The translations under genes were made by a program, and so were the position numbers. The notes under the pieces were generated by a model that saw nothing but the letters and a program-made list of their open reading frames with translations, had not been told where the DNA came from and searched no databases. From the NCBI GenBank assembly GCA_965660935.1, contig CBFIBR010000017.1, positions 1 through 45,853 on the forward strand: a stretch of 45,853 nt of DNA. Reading direction: 5' to 3'. Below, in pieces: positions 33,897 to 42,175 of the stretch (position 1 is its first letter; each line of letters begins with the position of its first letter). Source of the stretch: UBA1172 sp002457135. Lineage in GTDB: Bacteria; Pseudomonadota; Alphaproteobacteria; Puniceispirillales; UBA1172.

Positions 33897-33975
33897 AATT
33901 TGCTCCTATGCAAAATTTTGACAAACCCGCTCGGGCATTCTTTTTTATCGTTATTGGCCAATTCTTGGCTGTGGA

Positions 33976-34003
33976 GTTAATACTTTAGTATGATATTATT
34001 AAC
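33976..34003. promoter_or_regulatory. AT-rich inverted repeat upstream of the precursor gene
   Basis: GTTAATA (33976-33982) and TATTAAC (33997-34003) flank a 14-base spacer that itself holds the small palindrome TACTTTAGTA overlapping the left arm. It lies about 80 bases before the precursor start in very AT-rich DNA. A minus-strand TTGTAA-17-TACTAA promoter overlaps it. It could be an operator; this is a visual match only. Confidence 0.35.
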
Positions 34004-34109
34004 GATCTTACAAGTGACGCTTTCTTTATTAGTGAATCATAAATTATCTTCCCCTTCTGATCCCTGCCCTTCTGATCCCTGCCCTTCTTATCCCTGATGG
34101 AACTTCGCC

Positions 34110-34577
34110 ATGGAAATCCGCCCCCCTCTCCCGCCTTTTGACATCAACACCGCTATTCAAAAAGTCCGCATGGCAGAGAATGCGTGGAATCACCGTGACC
34201 CCGATCGCGTGTCGATGGCGTACACACCCGACAGCGTCTGGCGCAACCGGGCCGAGTTTTTCTCTGGCCGCGCCAGTATCGTGGCCTTCCTTGAGCGCAA
34301 ATGGGCGCGGGAGATGGACTACAGGCTGATAAAGGAATTATGGGCGTTTCATGACAACAGGATCGCCGTCCGCTTCCAGTATGAGTTTCATGATGACAGT
34401 GGCCAATGGTACCGATCGCATGGCAATGAGCAGTGGGAGTTTTCGCCCGAGGGCCTGATGCAACGCCGCGAAGCCAGCATTAACGATGTTCTGATCGCCG
34501 CAACCGATCGCAAATTTACCTGGCCACTGGGCCAGCGCCCCGATGACTTTCCGGGATTGACCGAACTGGGTTTATAG
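34110..34577 (+). CDS. NTF2-like protein, DUF1348 family
   Basis: A 155-residue protein of the SnoaL/NTF2 cone fold. The segments VRMAENAWNHRDPDRVSMAY, TPDSVWRNRAEFFSGRASIV and WHRDPDRV-type loops are typical of DUF1348. YRSHGNEQWEFSPEGLMQRR and the ATDRKFTWPLGQRP tail complete the domain. Such proteins are small cytoplasmic dimers with an open pocket, and no activity is established for DUF1348. It is divergent from the precursor gene and about 180 bases upstream of the sulfur operon, probably a separate transcript. Confidence 0.82.
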   Translation: MEIRPPLPPFDINTAIQKVRMAENAWNHRDPDRVSMAYTPDSVWRNRAEFFSGRASIVAFLERKWAREMDYRLIKELWAFHDNRIAVRFQYEFHDDSGQWYRSHGNEQWEFSPEGLMQRREASINDVLIAATDRKFTWPLGQRPDDFPGLTELGL

Positions 34578-34757
34578 CCCTTGACTGAAGGGGTTGATCA
34601 CCGCCCCGCCGGATTTGTGAAATGGTGCAGGCCAATGCACATATTTCCTTTACAGGCATTTGCATTATGAAATAAAACTAATGATTAACAGGCCCTGCAA
34701 ATCAAGACCGGGCGGAAAAAAAATCAGGTATAAATAAGGCCGGACGGGGGATGCATA

Positions 34758-36125
34758 ATGGGCGGAAATAACGAGACAGCATGTTGTGGCCCCGGCTACG
34801 CCAGTCCGGCGGAAGCGATCAAGGCACCGCGGGAAAAACTGCTCTATTCCATCGCGATTTACACCGGCACAGGCATCCAGAAACCCGATTACCTCTGCAC
34901 CATTGATGCCGACCCTGACAGCCCGACCTATAGCCAGGTGATCCACCGCCTTGAAATGCCGGGCATCGGGGATGAGCTGCATCACATGGGGTGGAACGCC
35001 TGTTCGTCATGCCATGATGACGGGGAGATGTCGCGCAATTACCTGCTGGTTCCCGGCGTTCGTTCAAACAACATTCACATCATTGATACCGCCAGCGACC
35101 CGAAAGCACCGCGCCTGCACAAGGTAATCGAGGGCGATGAGATCAAGAAAAAGGCCAACCTTTCGGGGCCGCACACGGTGCATTGCCTCGGGTCCGAAAT
35201 TATCATCTCCTTCCTCGGTGATGCGCGGGGGGAGGCCCCCGGCGGGTACCTGCACCTCAACAAGGATTTTGAAATCCTCGGCCGCTGGGAAAACTCGATG
35301 GGGGATATCCCCTTCGGTTATGATTTCTGGTATCAGCCCCGGCATAACGTCATGGTCAGCTCGGAATGGGCATCACCCAACACCTTCATGCCCGGGTTCG
35401 ACCTGGAGGAAGTCGGCCACCTCAAGTATGGCCGCCGCCTGCATTTCTGGGATTTTGAAAAGCGCGAGCCGGTTGAAACCATGTATCTGGGCGAGGATGG
35501 CCTGATCCCGCTCGAAGTCAAATTCCACCATGATCCTGACAGTACCCACGGGTTCTGCGGCGCGGCACTCAGCTCAAACGTGATCCATTTCTGGAAGAGC
35601 GATGAGGGCAAGTGGGAATGGGAGAAGATCATCGATGTGGATAATGAGCCGCATCCCGACTGGCCGATCCCCGTCCCCGGGGTGATGTCGGCTATCCTGG
35701 TGTCGATGGATGACAAATACCTCTACCTCAATAACTGGCTGCATGGTGATATGCGCCAATACGATATCTCGGACCCGCATAACCCCAAATTGACCGGGCA
35801 GGTCTGGATGGGCGGCCTGCTCGGCAAGGCGCCTGAGGTCAACGGTGTCAAGGTCGCCGGTGGCCCGCAGATGTTCCAGCTGTCGCTCGATGGCAAGCGG
35901 CTTTATGTGACGACATCGCTGTTTTCGACCTGGGACAACCAGTTCTATCCGGAAATACGCACCCAGGGCGGGGTCATGGTCATGATCGACTGTGATGTTG
36001 AAAATGGCGGCATGAAGATCAATGAGGATTTCATCGTTGATTTCAGCAATGAGCCGAACGGGCCAAGCCGCTGCCATGAAACCCGCTATCCCGGCGGCGA
36101 CTGCACCAGCGATATCTGGTTATGA
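34758..36125 (+). CDS. Selenium-binding protein 1 / SBP56-family methanethiol oxidase
   Basis: A 455-residue protein, full length and very close to the animal SELENBP1 pattern from CCGPGYASPAEA to the C-terminal YPGGDCTSDIWL. Family motifs are ELHHMGWNACSSCHDDGE near residue 75 (the CSSC site), YDFWYQPRHNVMVSSEWASP, NWLHGDMRQYDISDPHNP and VAGGPQMFQLSLDGKRLYVT. SELENBP1 and bacterial MtoX oxidise methanethiol to formaldehyde, hydrogen sulfide and hydrogen peroxide using copper. No Sec or Tat signal is seen, unlike periplasmic MtoX, so this one appears cytoplasmic. A GGGGGA six bases before the ATG supports the start; the stop overlaps the ferredoxin gene. Confidence 0.93.
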   Translation: MGGNNETACCGPGYASPAEAIKAPREKLLYSIAIYTGTGIQKPDYLCTIDADPDSPTYSQVIHRLEMPGIGDELHHMGWNACSSCHDDGEMSRNYLLVPGVRSNNIHIIDTASDPKAPRLHKVIEGDEIKKKANLSGPHTVHCLGSEIIISFLGDARGEAPGGYLHLNKDFEILGRWENSMGDIPFGYDFWYQPRHNVMVSSEWASPNTFMPGFDLEEVGHLKYGRRLHFWDFEKREPVETMYLGEDGLIPLEVKFHHDPDSTHGFCGAALSSNVIHFWKSDEGKWEWEKIIDVDNEPHPDWPIPVPGVMSAILVSMDDKYLYLNNWLHGDMRQYDISDPHNPKLTGQVWMGGLLGKAPEVNGVKVAGGPQMFQLSLDGKRLYVTTSLFSTWDNQFYPEIRTQGGVMVMIDCDVENGGMKINEDFIVDFSNEPNGPSRCHETRYPGGDCTSDIWL

Positions 36126-36496
36126 CGGCGTACACGGTCACCATCGCCAACCGCGACAACGCAACCTACAGGGTTGATGCGAAGAGACCGTTGCTGACCA
36201 GCCTGCGTGATCAGGGTGTTGATCTGCCTTACGGCTGCCAGTATGGCGGCTGCATAACATGCGCTGCCAAGCTGATTGAGGGAACCATTGACCAGAGGGC
36301 GCAGGTAGCGCTCAACAATCGTCAGATCAATGACCGTTACATCATCCTCTGCGTTGCCCGCCCGACCAGTGACTGCACCCTAGAGGTAGGGGTGGAAAGC
36401 CATGACCGGCTCTATCGCAACCCGTTTATCGACCCTCTGGAACCCCATGAATTGAAGGCTGATATCGCCTCACCCAAAGCTCAGGACCTGCCATGA
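36122..36496 (+). CDS. Plant-type [2Fe-2S] ferredoxin
   Basis: A 124-residue electron carrier. The cluster motif is GCQYGGCITCAAKLIEG near residue 38, with the fourth ligand in IILCVARP near 76, a normal plant-type spacing. It overlaps both neighbours by four bases (methanethiol oxidase stop, CoA-binding start), so it is translated with them. It may take electrons from the sulfur chemistry of this operon or serve its assembly; the partner reductase is not in the window. The tail after residue 90 is longer than in small ferredoxins. Confidence 0.9.
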   Translation: MTAYTVTIANRDNATYRVDAKRPLLTSLRDQGVDLPYGCQYGGCITCAAKLIEGTIDQRAQVALNNRQINDRYIILCVARPTSDCTLEVGVESHDRLYRNPFIDPLEPHELKADIASPKAQDLP

Positions 36497-36969
36497 CAGA
36501 ACTCGACCAGCTCAACCACACGGATCATGACCAGCCCTATAGTGAGGATTATCTCCAGACCATCCTCAAATCCGTGAAAACGATCGCGATGGTTGGCGCC
36601 AGCTCCGACAAGACAAAATTCAGCTATGGTGTGCTGAGGGTGCTGCATGAAACGGGGTACGATATGATCCCGGTCAACCCGCGCCCGGGCATCACCAAAA
36701 TTCGCGGCATCAAGGTCTACCCTGATCTCGCCTCCATCGACCGGCCGGTTGATATGGTGGAGGTGTTCCGCAGGCCCGAAGACCTGCCCGAGGTAGCCCG
36801 CGAGGCCGCCGCCATCGGGGCCAAGGTATTGTGGGGCCAGATCGGTGTCAAAAACGCCGAGGCCGCCCGCATCGCTGAGGAAGCCGGCATGAAAGTGGTC
36901 ATGGACCGATGCCCGAAAATTGAGCTGTTCCGGCCATTCTGGAAACCCCGGCTTGATCTGGGCATATAA
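36493..36969 (+). CDS. CoA-binding-domain protein (YccU-like)
   Basis: A 158-residue Rossmann-like protein of the CoA-binding family. Typical motifs are VKTIAMVGASSDKTKFSYGV near residue 28, GYDMIPVNPRPG near 55, VDMVEVFRRPEDLPEVAREA near 85, and VVMDRCPKIEL near 135, where the Cys may be functional. Stand-alone members bind CoA, but no reaction is firmly known. Its place between ferredoxin and rhodanese ties it to sulfur handling, perhaps CoA-persulfide; that is speculation. Confidence 0.88.
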   Translation: MTELDQLNHTDHDQPYSEDYLQTILKSVKTIAMVGASSDKTKFSYGVLRVLHETGYDMIPVNPRPGITKIRGIKVYPDLASIDRPVDMVEVFRRPEDLPEVAREAAAIGAKVLWGQIGVKNAEAARIAEEAGMKVVMDRCPKIELFRPFWKPRLDLGI

Positions 36970-37005
36970 CGTGGCACACTAGGGATAGGATAAAGGATAC
37001 CGATC

Positions 37006-37395
37006 ATGGCCCAGACCATCACCAGGAGTTCAAAGGAAATCGTCAAGGCGGCGCTGGCCAGTGTGCCTGCCATCAGCGCGGCTGACGCGATCGCGCTGGT
37101 GAACTCACCCGATCACGTTTTCGTTGATCTGAGGGATGGGGTAGAGCAGGCCAAAACCGGCCTGATCCCTGGTGCCGTTGCCTCTTCCCGGGGCATGATG
37201 GAATTCCACATCGATCCTGAAAGCCCTGCCCACAAACCGGCGTTCAATCAGGACAAGACCTATGTGTTCTATTGCGCATCGGGGGGCCGGTCGGCACTGG
37301 CCGCGGTTGTGGCCATGGATATGGGCCTGTCGCCGGTGGTGAACATGACCGGCGGGGTCGGTGAATGGAAAAAGGCCGGAGGGCCGCTGGAGTAG
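37006..37395 (+). CDS. Rhodanese-like sulfurtransferase
   Basis: A single-domain 129-residue rhodanese. HVFVDLRDGVEQAKTGLIPG near residue 32 is the CH2A-type region, and the active-site loop is FYCASGGRSALAA near 87 with the catalytic Cys. It carries sulfane sulfur as a Cys persulfide between thiols. AAAGGA eight or nine bases before the ATG supports the start. It lies 18 bases upstream of the persulfide-dioxygenase-like gene, a pairing found in sulfide-oxidation operons. Confidence 0.9.
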   Translation: MAQTITRSSKEIVKAALASVPAISAADAIALVNSPDHVFVDLRDGVEQAKTGLIPGAVASSRGMMEFHIDPESPAHKPAFNQDKTYVFYCASGGRSALAAVVAMDMGLSPVVNMTGGVGEWKKAGGPLE

Positions 37396-37413
37396 TTTCA
37401 AGAGGAGGTTGAT

Positions 37414-38298
37414 ATGACATTTCCCAACCTGAATATGGCGATCGAACCCGACGTTGACGGCTTTTTCGATCCGGCCACCAACACCATTTCCTATATCGTC
37501 AAGGATCCGAGTTCGGATGCCTGCGCGATTATCGACAGCGTGCTTGATATCGATTACGCGGCGGGGCGGATCGCCTATGACAGCGCCGACAGGCTGATCG
37601 AAATCATCAGGCAACGCGGGCTGACGCTGGAATGGATCATCGAAACCCATGTCCATGCTGATCACCTGTCGGCCGCACCCTATATCCAGCAAAAGCTGGG
37701 CGGCAGAACCGGGGTCGGCGCACGGATCACGGAAATTCAGCACACCTTTGGCAAGATTTTCAACGAAGGCACGGAATTCCAGCGTGACGGCTCACAGTTC
37801 GATGCTCTCTTTGAAGATGGTGATACCTACAGCATCGGCGGGATGACGGCCTTCACCATCGCAACGCCGGGGCATACCCCTGCCTGCATGGTGCATGTCA
37901 TCGGTGACGCGGCGTTTTCGGGGGATACGCTCTTCATGCCCGATGGCGGCTCGGCCCGTGCCGACTTCCCGGGCGGTGATGCCGGGCAGTTGTACGATTC
38001 GATCCAGCGGGTGCTTTCCCTGCCTGATGAGACCCGGCTCTTCACCTGCCATGATTACGGACCCGGCGGCCGCGCCATCGCCTGGGAGACAACAATCGGC
38101 CAGCAGAGGCATGAAAATATCCATGTCGGTGGCGGCAAATCCCGGGAAGAATTTATCAAGTTCCGGACCGAGCGCGATGCCCAGCTGGCAACACCCAAGC
38201 TGATTATCCCGTCCCTCCAGGTAAACATGCGCGGCGGCGAGTTCCCCAAAGACAGCAACGGCAAACCCGCCCTGAAAGTGCCGATTGATATCCTGTAA
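37414..38298 (+). CDS. Metallo-beta-lactamase-fold hydrolase, persulfide dioxygenase (ETHE1/Blh)-like
   Basis: A 294-residue protein. The metal motif is ETHVHADHLSAAPYIQQKLG near residue 71, with TPGHTPACMVHVIG near 152, FSGDTLFMPDGGSARADFPG near 170 and TCHDYGPGG near 210. The single-iron ETHE1 pattern (HxHxDH, His, Asp) and the ARADFPGGDA segment point to persulfide dioxygenase, which oxidises glutathione persulfide to sulfite. Glyoxalase II is a less likely reading. GAGGAGG five bases before the ATG gives a strong start. It ends the sulfur operon. Confidence 0.88.
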   Translation: MTFPNLNMAIEPDVDGFFDPATNTISYIVKDPSSDACAIIDSVLDIDYAAGRIAYDSADRLIEIIRQRGLTLEWIIETHVHADHLSAAPYIQQKLGGRTGVGARITEIQHTFGKIFNEGTEFQRDGSQFDALFEDGDTYSIGGMTAFTIATPGHTPACMVHVIGDAAFSGDTLFMPDGGSARADFPGGDAGQLYDSIQRVLSLPDETRLFTCHDYGPGGRAIAWETTIGQQRHENIHVGGGKSREEFIKFRTERDAQLATPKLIIPSLQVNMRGGEFPKDSNGKPALKVPIDIL

Positions 38299-38331
38299 AG
38301 TTGAGGGAAGCTCCTCTCACCCCCCTTTTTA

Positions 38332-39366
38332 TCACTCAGGCATGGAGATAGCGCCGTAGTTGCCTGCGGCGGTACCGAAATAGAGGGTTTTTTGGCCTTT
38401 TTCCCATTCCATAACCGTTACGCTGGCACCATCGGGGATGCGGGCGATCATGGCTTCGCCTGAACGGATATTGCCGATCAGGATGGAGCCGTCTGAAAAC
38501 CCGCCGGCAATCCGGTCAATGGCACCGCCTGCGGTAACGGCCGATAATTGCGCGTTGCTGGCATAGCCGATTTCCTGCGGCGGGAACGCACCCGGCCCGC
38601 CTGCAAGCGGCCAGGCCGCGATCACATCAGAGCCAAGCGAGATCAGGTAATTGGAACAGGCTGTCCAGCATAGCTGCCGGGGTTTGGCCGTAAACCCGCC
38701 GAGCCGGTAATCCTTGCCATCAACCAGATCCCACATATGGATTTCGCGGTCCTGGGTTGCCGCGGCGATGAAACGGCCATCGGGTGACCATGACACCTCA
38801 ACCAGTGATCCTTTCCAGGGCAGTATATCGGCCTTGTCGGGGTCAGTGGTGCTGAAAAGACTGACGCCATTATAACAGCTTGCTGCCAGCTCCTTGCCAT
38901 CAGGCGAGAACACAACATCGGTAAAGGTGCTGGTCGGGGACTGGAAATGGGCCATCAGGCTGTCACCGTCAAAGACGTTCAGCTCCCGCCCTTTGGCAAC
39001 GGCCAGATAGCCGGTTGCATTTGAGGTGCTGAGGGCATTGACCCAGTCGTTCTCATCCTCGCTGATGATCGCGGCATCACCGCCGCAGTGACGCATGACC
39101 CTGCCGTCCTGCCCGGCGGAAAAGATGCTGCCATCCTGCCCTTTGGAGAGTGAGACAACAGCCCATGTATGACTGGCCACGGTATCTTCGGTGAAGGATT
39201 TATCCAGTTTCACCACCTGACCATCACCCAGCCCAAGGTACACAGCATCATCGGAGAGGGTCATGCAGGTGATGTTCCCCTCCCGCTTCAGCTCCGTTGC
39301 GGTGATACCAGGAGCGATCTGGTCTATGCCGAGATCACGTTCCATATTTTTTATCGGTATGTTCAT
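38332..39366 (-). CDS. WD40-repeat protein
   Basis: A 344-residue beta-propeller protein without a signal peptide. Repeats are visible as VYLGLGDGQVVKLDKSF, SLSKGQDGSIFSAGQDGRVM, VVFSPDGKELAASCYNGVSL and EVSWSPDGRFIAAATQDREI-HMWDL. No catalytic residue is expected; it is a binding scaffold. Its start lies inside the last codons of the CobW-like gene (32 bases of overlap), so it is translationally coupled and probably works with that GTPase. Confidence 0.85.
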   Translation of the reverse strand: MNIPIKNMERDLGIDQIAPGITATELKREGNITCMTLSDDAVYLGLGDGQVVKLDKSFTEDTVASHTWAVVSLSKGQDGSIFSAGQDGRVMRHCGGDAAIISEDENDWVNALSTSNATGYLAVAKGRELNVFDGDSLMAHFQSPTSTFTDVVFSPDGKELAASCYNGVSLFSTTDPDKADILPWKGSLVEVSWSPDGRFIAAATQDREIHMWDLVDGKDYRLGGFTAKPRQLCWTACSNYLISLGSDVIAAWPLAGGPGAFPPQEIGYASNAQLSAVTAGGAIDRIAGGFSDGSILIGNIRSGEAMIARIPDGASVTVMEWEKGQKTLYFGTAAGNYGAISMPE

Positions 39367-40342
39367 TCTGATAATCCCGTGCGCATGACAAGAACCCTTC
39401 TTTCAGCCCCATCTGGTCGAGACCGCGGCCGATGAAGACAAGCTTGCTGGAGCGTTTCTCATCGCTCCCCCAAGGATCGCCCCACTGGCTGTCCATGACC
39501 ATATGGACCCCCTGGAAGACATAGCGGCGGTCGCTGTCATCAAGACAGAGAATCCCCTTTGACCTGAAAATCGCCGTGCCGTTTTCACGGATAAGCTCCC
39601 TCATCCAGGCTGAGAATTTCTTGGCATCCAGCGGCGCCTCGCAATTAAGCGAAACCGAGGAAATGGTTTCATCATGTTCATGATCTTCGGGGTCTTCTTC
39701 CATCAGGCCGGGTTCGATTGCCAGCAGCCTGCTCAGGTCAAAGGCCTTGCGGTCCAGCACTTCATCCAGCTCAACATTGCATTTCTGGGATTCGATAATG
39801 CGAACCTGATTGTTGAGCGAGAGAATTTTATCACGGACAGCGGCAAGCCCCGTTTCATCAACAAGATCGGTTTTGTTGAGGATGATAAGGTCGGCAAAGG
39901 CGGCCTGTTCCTCAGCTTCGTGACTGTCGTCAACACGGTCGAGGAAATGGGCAGCATCGACAACGGTGACCACCTGATCGAGTTCAACGCGGGTACTCAA
40001 TTCATCATCGACAAAGAATGTCTGGATCACAGGCCCGGGGTCAGCAAGCCCGGTTGTTTCAATGATAATGCCATCAAAGGCCTCGGTCCGTTTCAGCAAA
40101 CCGGAAACAATGCGGATCAGATCACCGCGCACCGTGCAGCAGATACAGCCATTATTCATTTCAAAGACTTCTTCATCGACACCGACAACCAGATCGTTAT
40201 CAATACCGACTTCCCCGAATTCATTAACGATAACAGCGTAATTCTTGTTGTGGTTTTCAGTCAGAATGCGGTTCAGCAATGTTGTCTTTCCCGCCCCGAG
40301 GTATCCGGTTAACAGTGTGACCGGGATGCGATTCTTTTTCAT
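39335..40342 (-). CDS. CobW/COG0523-family GTPase (metallochaperone-like)
   Basis: A 335-residue G3E GTPase. Walker A is LLTGYLGAGKTTLLNRIL near residue 10, the metal motif is NNGCICCTVRGDL (CxCC) near 65, ETTGLADPGPV near 95 and NKTDLVD near 155. A His/Asp/Glu-rich segment (EEDPEDHEHDE) lies before the C-terminal CobW_C domain. Members deliver zinc, cobalt or other metals, or support metalloprotein assembly. Lying between HupE and WD40 genes and downstream of cyanate genes, it may serve a metal-dependent step; which metal is not readable. Confidence 0.92.
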   Translation of the reverse strand: MKKNRIPVTLLTGYLGAGKTTLLNRILTENHNKNYAVIVNEFGEVGIDNDLVVGVDEEVFEMNNGCICCTVRGDLIRIVSGLLKRTEAFDGIIIETTGLADPGPVIQTFFVDDELSTRVELDQVVTVVDAAHFLDRVDDSHEAEEQAAFADLIILNKTDLVDETGLAAVRDKILSLNNQVRIIESQKCNVELDEVLDRKAFDLSRLLAIEPGLMEEDPEDHEHDETISSVSLNCEAPLDAKKFSAWMRELIRENGTAIFRSKGILCLDDSDRRYVFQGVHMVMDSQWGDPWGSDEKRSSKLVFIGRGLDQMGLKEGFLSCARDYQNEHTDKKYGT

Positions 40343-40390
40343 GACCAGGACCTTTTCTTCTAAATAGATGTTTCAATTATTGTTGGTGAG

Positions 40391-40423
40391 GGTAGCGATG
40401 CGCCCATTGAACATATCGCTACC
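40391..40423. repeat. Inverted repeat between hupE-like and cobW-like genes
   Basis: GGTAGCGAT (40391-40399) and ATCGCTACC (40415-40423) are perfect 9-base arms around a 15-base spacer. No T run follows on the minus strand, so it is more likely an operator or transcript-processing hairpin than a terminator. Its position 50 bases before cobW could allow metal-responsive control; that is inference. Confidence 0.45.
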
Positions 40424-40477
40424 CTGATGATGTTATGGCTATTTAGCCAGGCGGGCTAAAACCCTTGGGGATCTGCA

Positions 40478-41146
40478 TTAGACCAGGCCCATCGCGGCGA
40501 AGAGTGCGCCTTCGACACCTTCCAGCAGGAAGACAGCACCGGCACCGGCGACAACACCGCCAGCGATACGGGCTTTGGCATCAGCGGCATCGAATACCTT
40601 GAGCATGGAGGTGACGGCCATGCCTGCACCAACGGCAAGCACCCACTGGATGGCGGCGAGACCGATCATGTAACCGACGATAACGTTGGCGTAGATGCTT
40701 TCCTGACCGACGATCGTTTCACCAAAGGCCCAGCCATGGAACAGGCCGGCAATAGCGAACAGGCCAGCGGTCTTTGCCAGGCCAATGCTCTTGCCAGAGA
40801 ACAGCAGCGCGCCGACAGCAATCAGTGATGAGGCGATGACGTATTCAACCAGCGGCAACTGAATGCCTGCCATGATCAGGCCTGTTCCTGCCAGCATGGC
40901 GGCAACAAACGCCAGCGGTGCGGTAAACGAACGACCCGTGAAGAGGGCGGCAATACCCATGGCCAGGACAAAGAACAGATGATCAAAGCCGAGGACAGGG
41001 TGGCCAATACCCGACAGCATGCCTTCGGTGAAGGTTGTCATCGGCTGACCTGCGAGCGGGTGGTGGGCCAGTGCAGGCATCGATACGAATGCGCCGATTG
41101 TGGAAAGTGCCGCGATAGTGGCTTTGTTTGACAGTTTAAACTTCAT
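40478..41146 (-). CDS. HupE/UreJ-family membrane protein
   Basis: A 222-residue protein with a signal-like N-terminus ending before AHHPLAG, then six or seven hydrophobic helices. The family motif GIGHPVLGFDHLFFVLAMG is near residue 45, and GLFHGWAFGETI near 140 carries further conserved His. HupE/UreJ proteins are thought to import nickel or cobalt across the inner membrane. No urease or hydrogenase is in the window. GGAG seven bases before the ATG at 41146 fixes the start; an upstream extension to 41221 is not protein-like. Confidence 0.88.
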   Translation of the reverse strand: MKFKLSNKATIAALSTIGAFVSMPALAHHPLAGQPMTTFTEGMLSGIGHPVLGFDHLFFVLAMGIAALFTGRSFTAPLAFVAAMLAGTGLIMAGIQLPLVEYVIASSLIAVGALLFSGKSIGLAKTAGLFAIAGLFHGWAFGETIVGQESIYANVIVGYMIGLAAIQWVLAVGAGMAVTSMLKVFDAADAKARIAGGVVAGAGAVFLLEGVEGALFAAMGLV

Positions 41147-41257
41147 TGATCTTCTCCTTAAGTTAAAACGTCTCGTGTGGAAAACGAAAGCGTTGGGGGG
41201 GTAAACGTAATGAACCATCATTCATCACAACGAAAAAACTCATCCGGTAACTTGCCT

Positions 41258-42148
41258 TCAGCTCGCAATTTTCTTGTCAGACAGCGATTTTGCACTCGGT
41301 GCAGCCACAGGGGGCTTACGCGGGTCATAGTGTGAGCTTTCCAGTTCCTGCTGGAATGTTTTTGACCGGTTAACCAGAAATTCCAGCAGATGATTACGCA
41401 TCGGGTAGTAATTTTCATGCTTGTGCATGTCCGAACGCGTGCGCCCTTTTGGCAGGGTGTTCTGAACGATTTCACAGACCCGTGCCTTGGGGCCGTTGGT
41501 CATCAGCACGATCCGGTCCGCCAGAAGAATGGCCTCATCAATATCGTGGGTGATCATGAAGCTGGTCTGCTTTCTGGCGGCACAGATTGACAGCAGTTCT
41601 TCCTGAAGCGATCCCCTGGTCAGGGCATCAAGGGCGGAGAACGGCTCATCCATCAGCAGGATTTTTGGCTCAATCGCCAGCGCCCTTGCGATACCGACAC
41701 GCTGTTTCATGCCGCCTGAAAGCTGAACCGGGCGTTTGTCTTCGGACCCTGTCAGCGACACCAGATCAATGAATTGCTGGCAATGGGCGATCCGTTCGGA
41801 TTTGGTCATGTTGGGCCAGCGCGATTTCACGGCGAAATCAATATTGTCATACACCGTCATCCAGGGCATCAGCGCGTGGCTCTGGAAAATCACGGCACGG
41901 TCGAGCGATGTGCCGGTAACTTCCTTGCCATCGACGGTCACCCCGCCGCTGGTGGCCTCGCTCAATCCCGCGAGGATATTGAGCAGGGTTGTCTTGCCAC
42001 AACCGGAATGGCCGATCAGGCAGACAAATTCACCGGGAAAGACATCAAACCAGACATCGCCGAAGACTTCAATTTCATCTGTCCCGTCCGGTGTTGGAAA
42101 TGATTTCTGCAACATTTGCAGGGAGATGATGGGGTTATCGTTAGTCAT
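41258..42148 (-). CDS. Nitrate/cyanate-type ABC importer, ATPase
   Basis: About 296 residues: an NrtD/CynD/SsuB-type ATPase with GHSGCGKTTLLNILAGL (Walker A), QLSGGMKQRVGIARAL (signature), LLMDEPFSALDALTR (Walker B) and MITHDIDEAILLADRI (switch His). The C-terminal ENYYPMRNHLLEFLVNRS tail is typical of NrtD. AAGGAG about ten bases before the ATG at 42148 decides the start over the ATG at 42172. It is the third gene of the binding protein-permease-ATPase operon. Cyanate is the likely cargo because cyanase is nearby; nitrate cannot be excluded. Confidence 0.9.
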   Translation of the reverse strand: MTNDNPIISLQMLQKSFPTPDGTDEIEVFGDVWFDVFPGEFVCLIGHSGCGKTTLLNILAGLSEATSGGVTVDGKEVTGTSLDRAVIFQSHALMPWMTVYDNIDFAVKSRWPNMTKSERIAHCQQFIDLVSLTGSEDKRPVQLSGGMKQRVGIARALAIEPKILLMDEPFSALDALTRGSLQEELLSICAARKQTSFMITHDIDEAILLADRIVLMTNGPKARVCEIVQNTLPKGRTRSDMHKHENYYPMRNHLLEFLVNRSKTFQQELESSHYDPRKPPVAAPSAKSLSDKKIAS

Positions 42149-42175
42149 TGGATTTGAAACTCCTTTTAACATTTT

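Noticed and set aside
33616..33921. Plus-strand frame antisense to the Arg-rich precursor
   Set aside because: Mirror composition of the precursor; no ribosome binding site. The minus-strand frame has AGGAG, a terminator and a leader motif.
38299..38331. Terminator between the persulfide-dioxygenase-like and WD40 genes
   Set aside because: Only a short imperfect stem (TGAGG with CCTC) before C and T runs; too weak to call.
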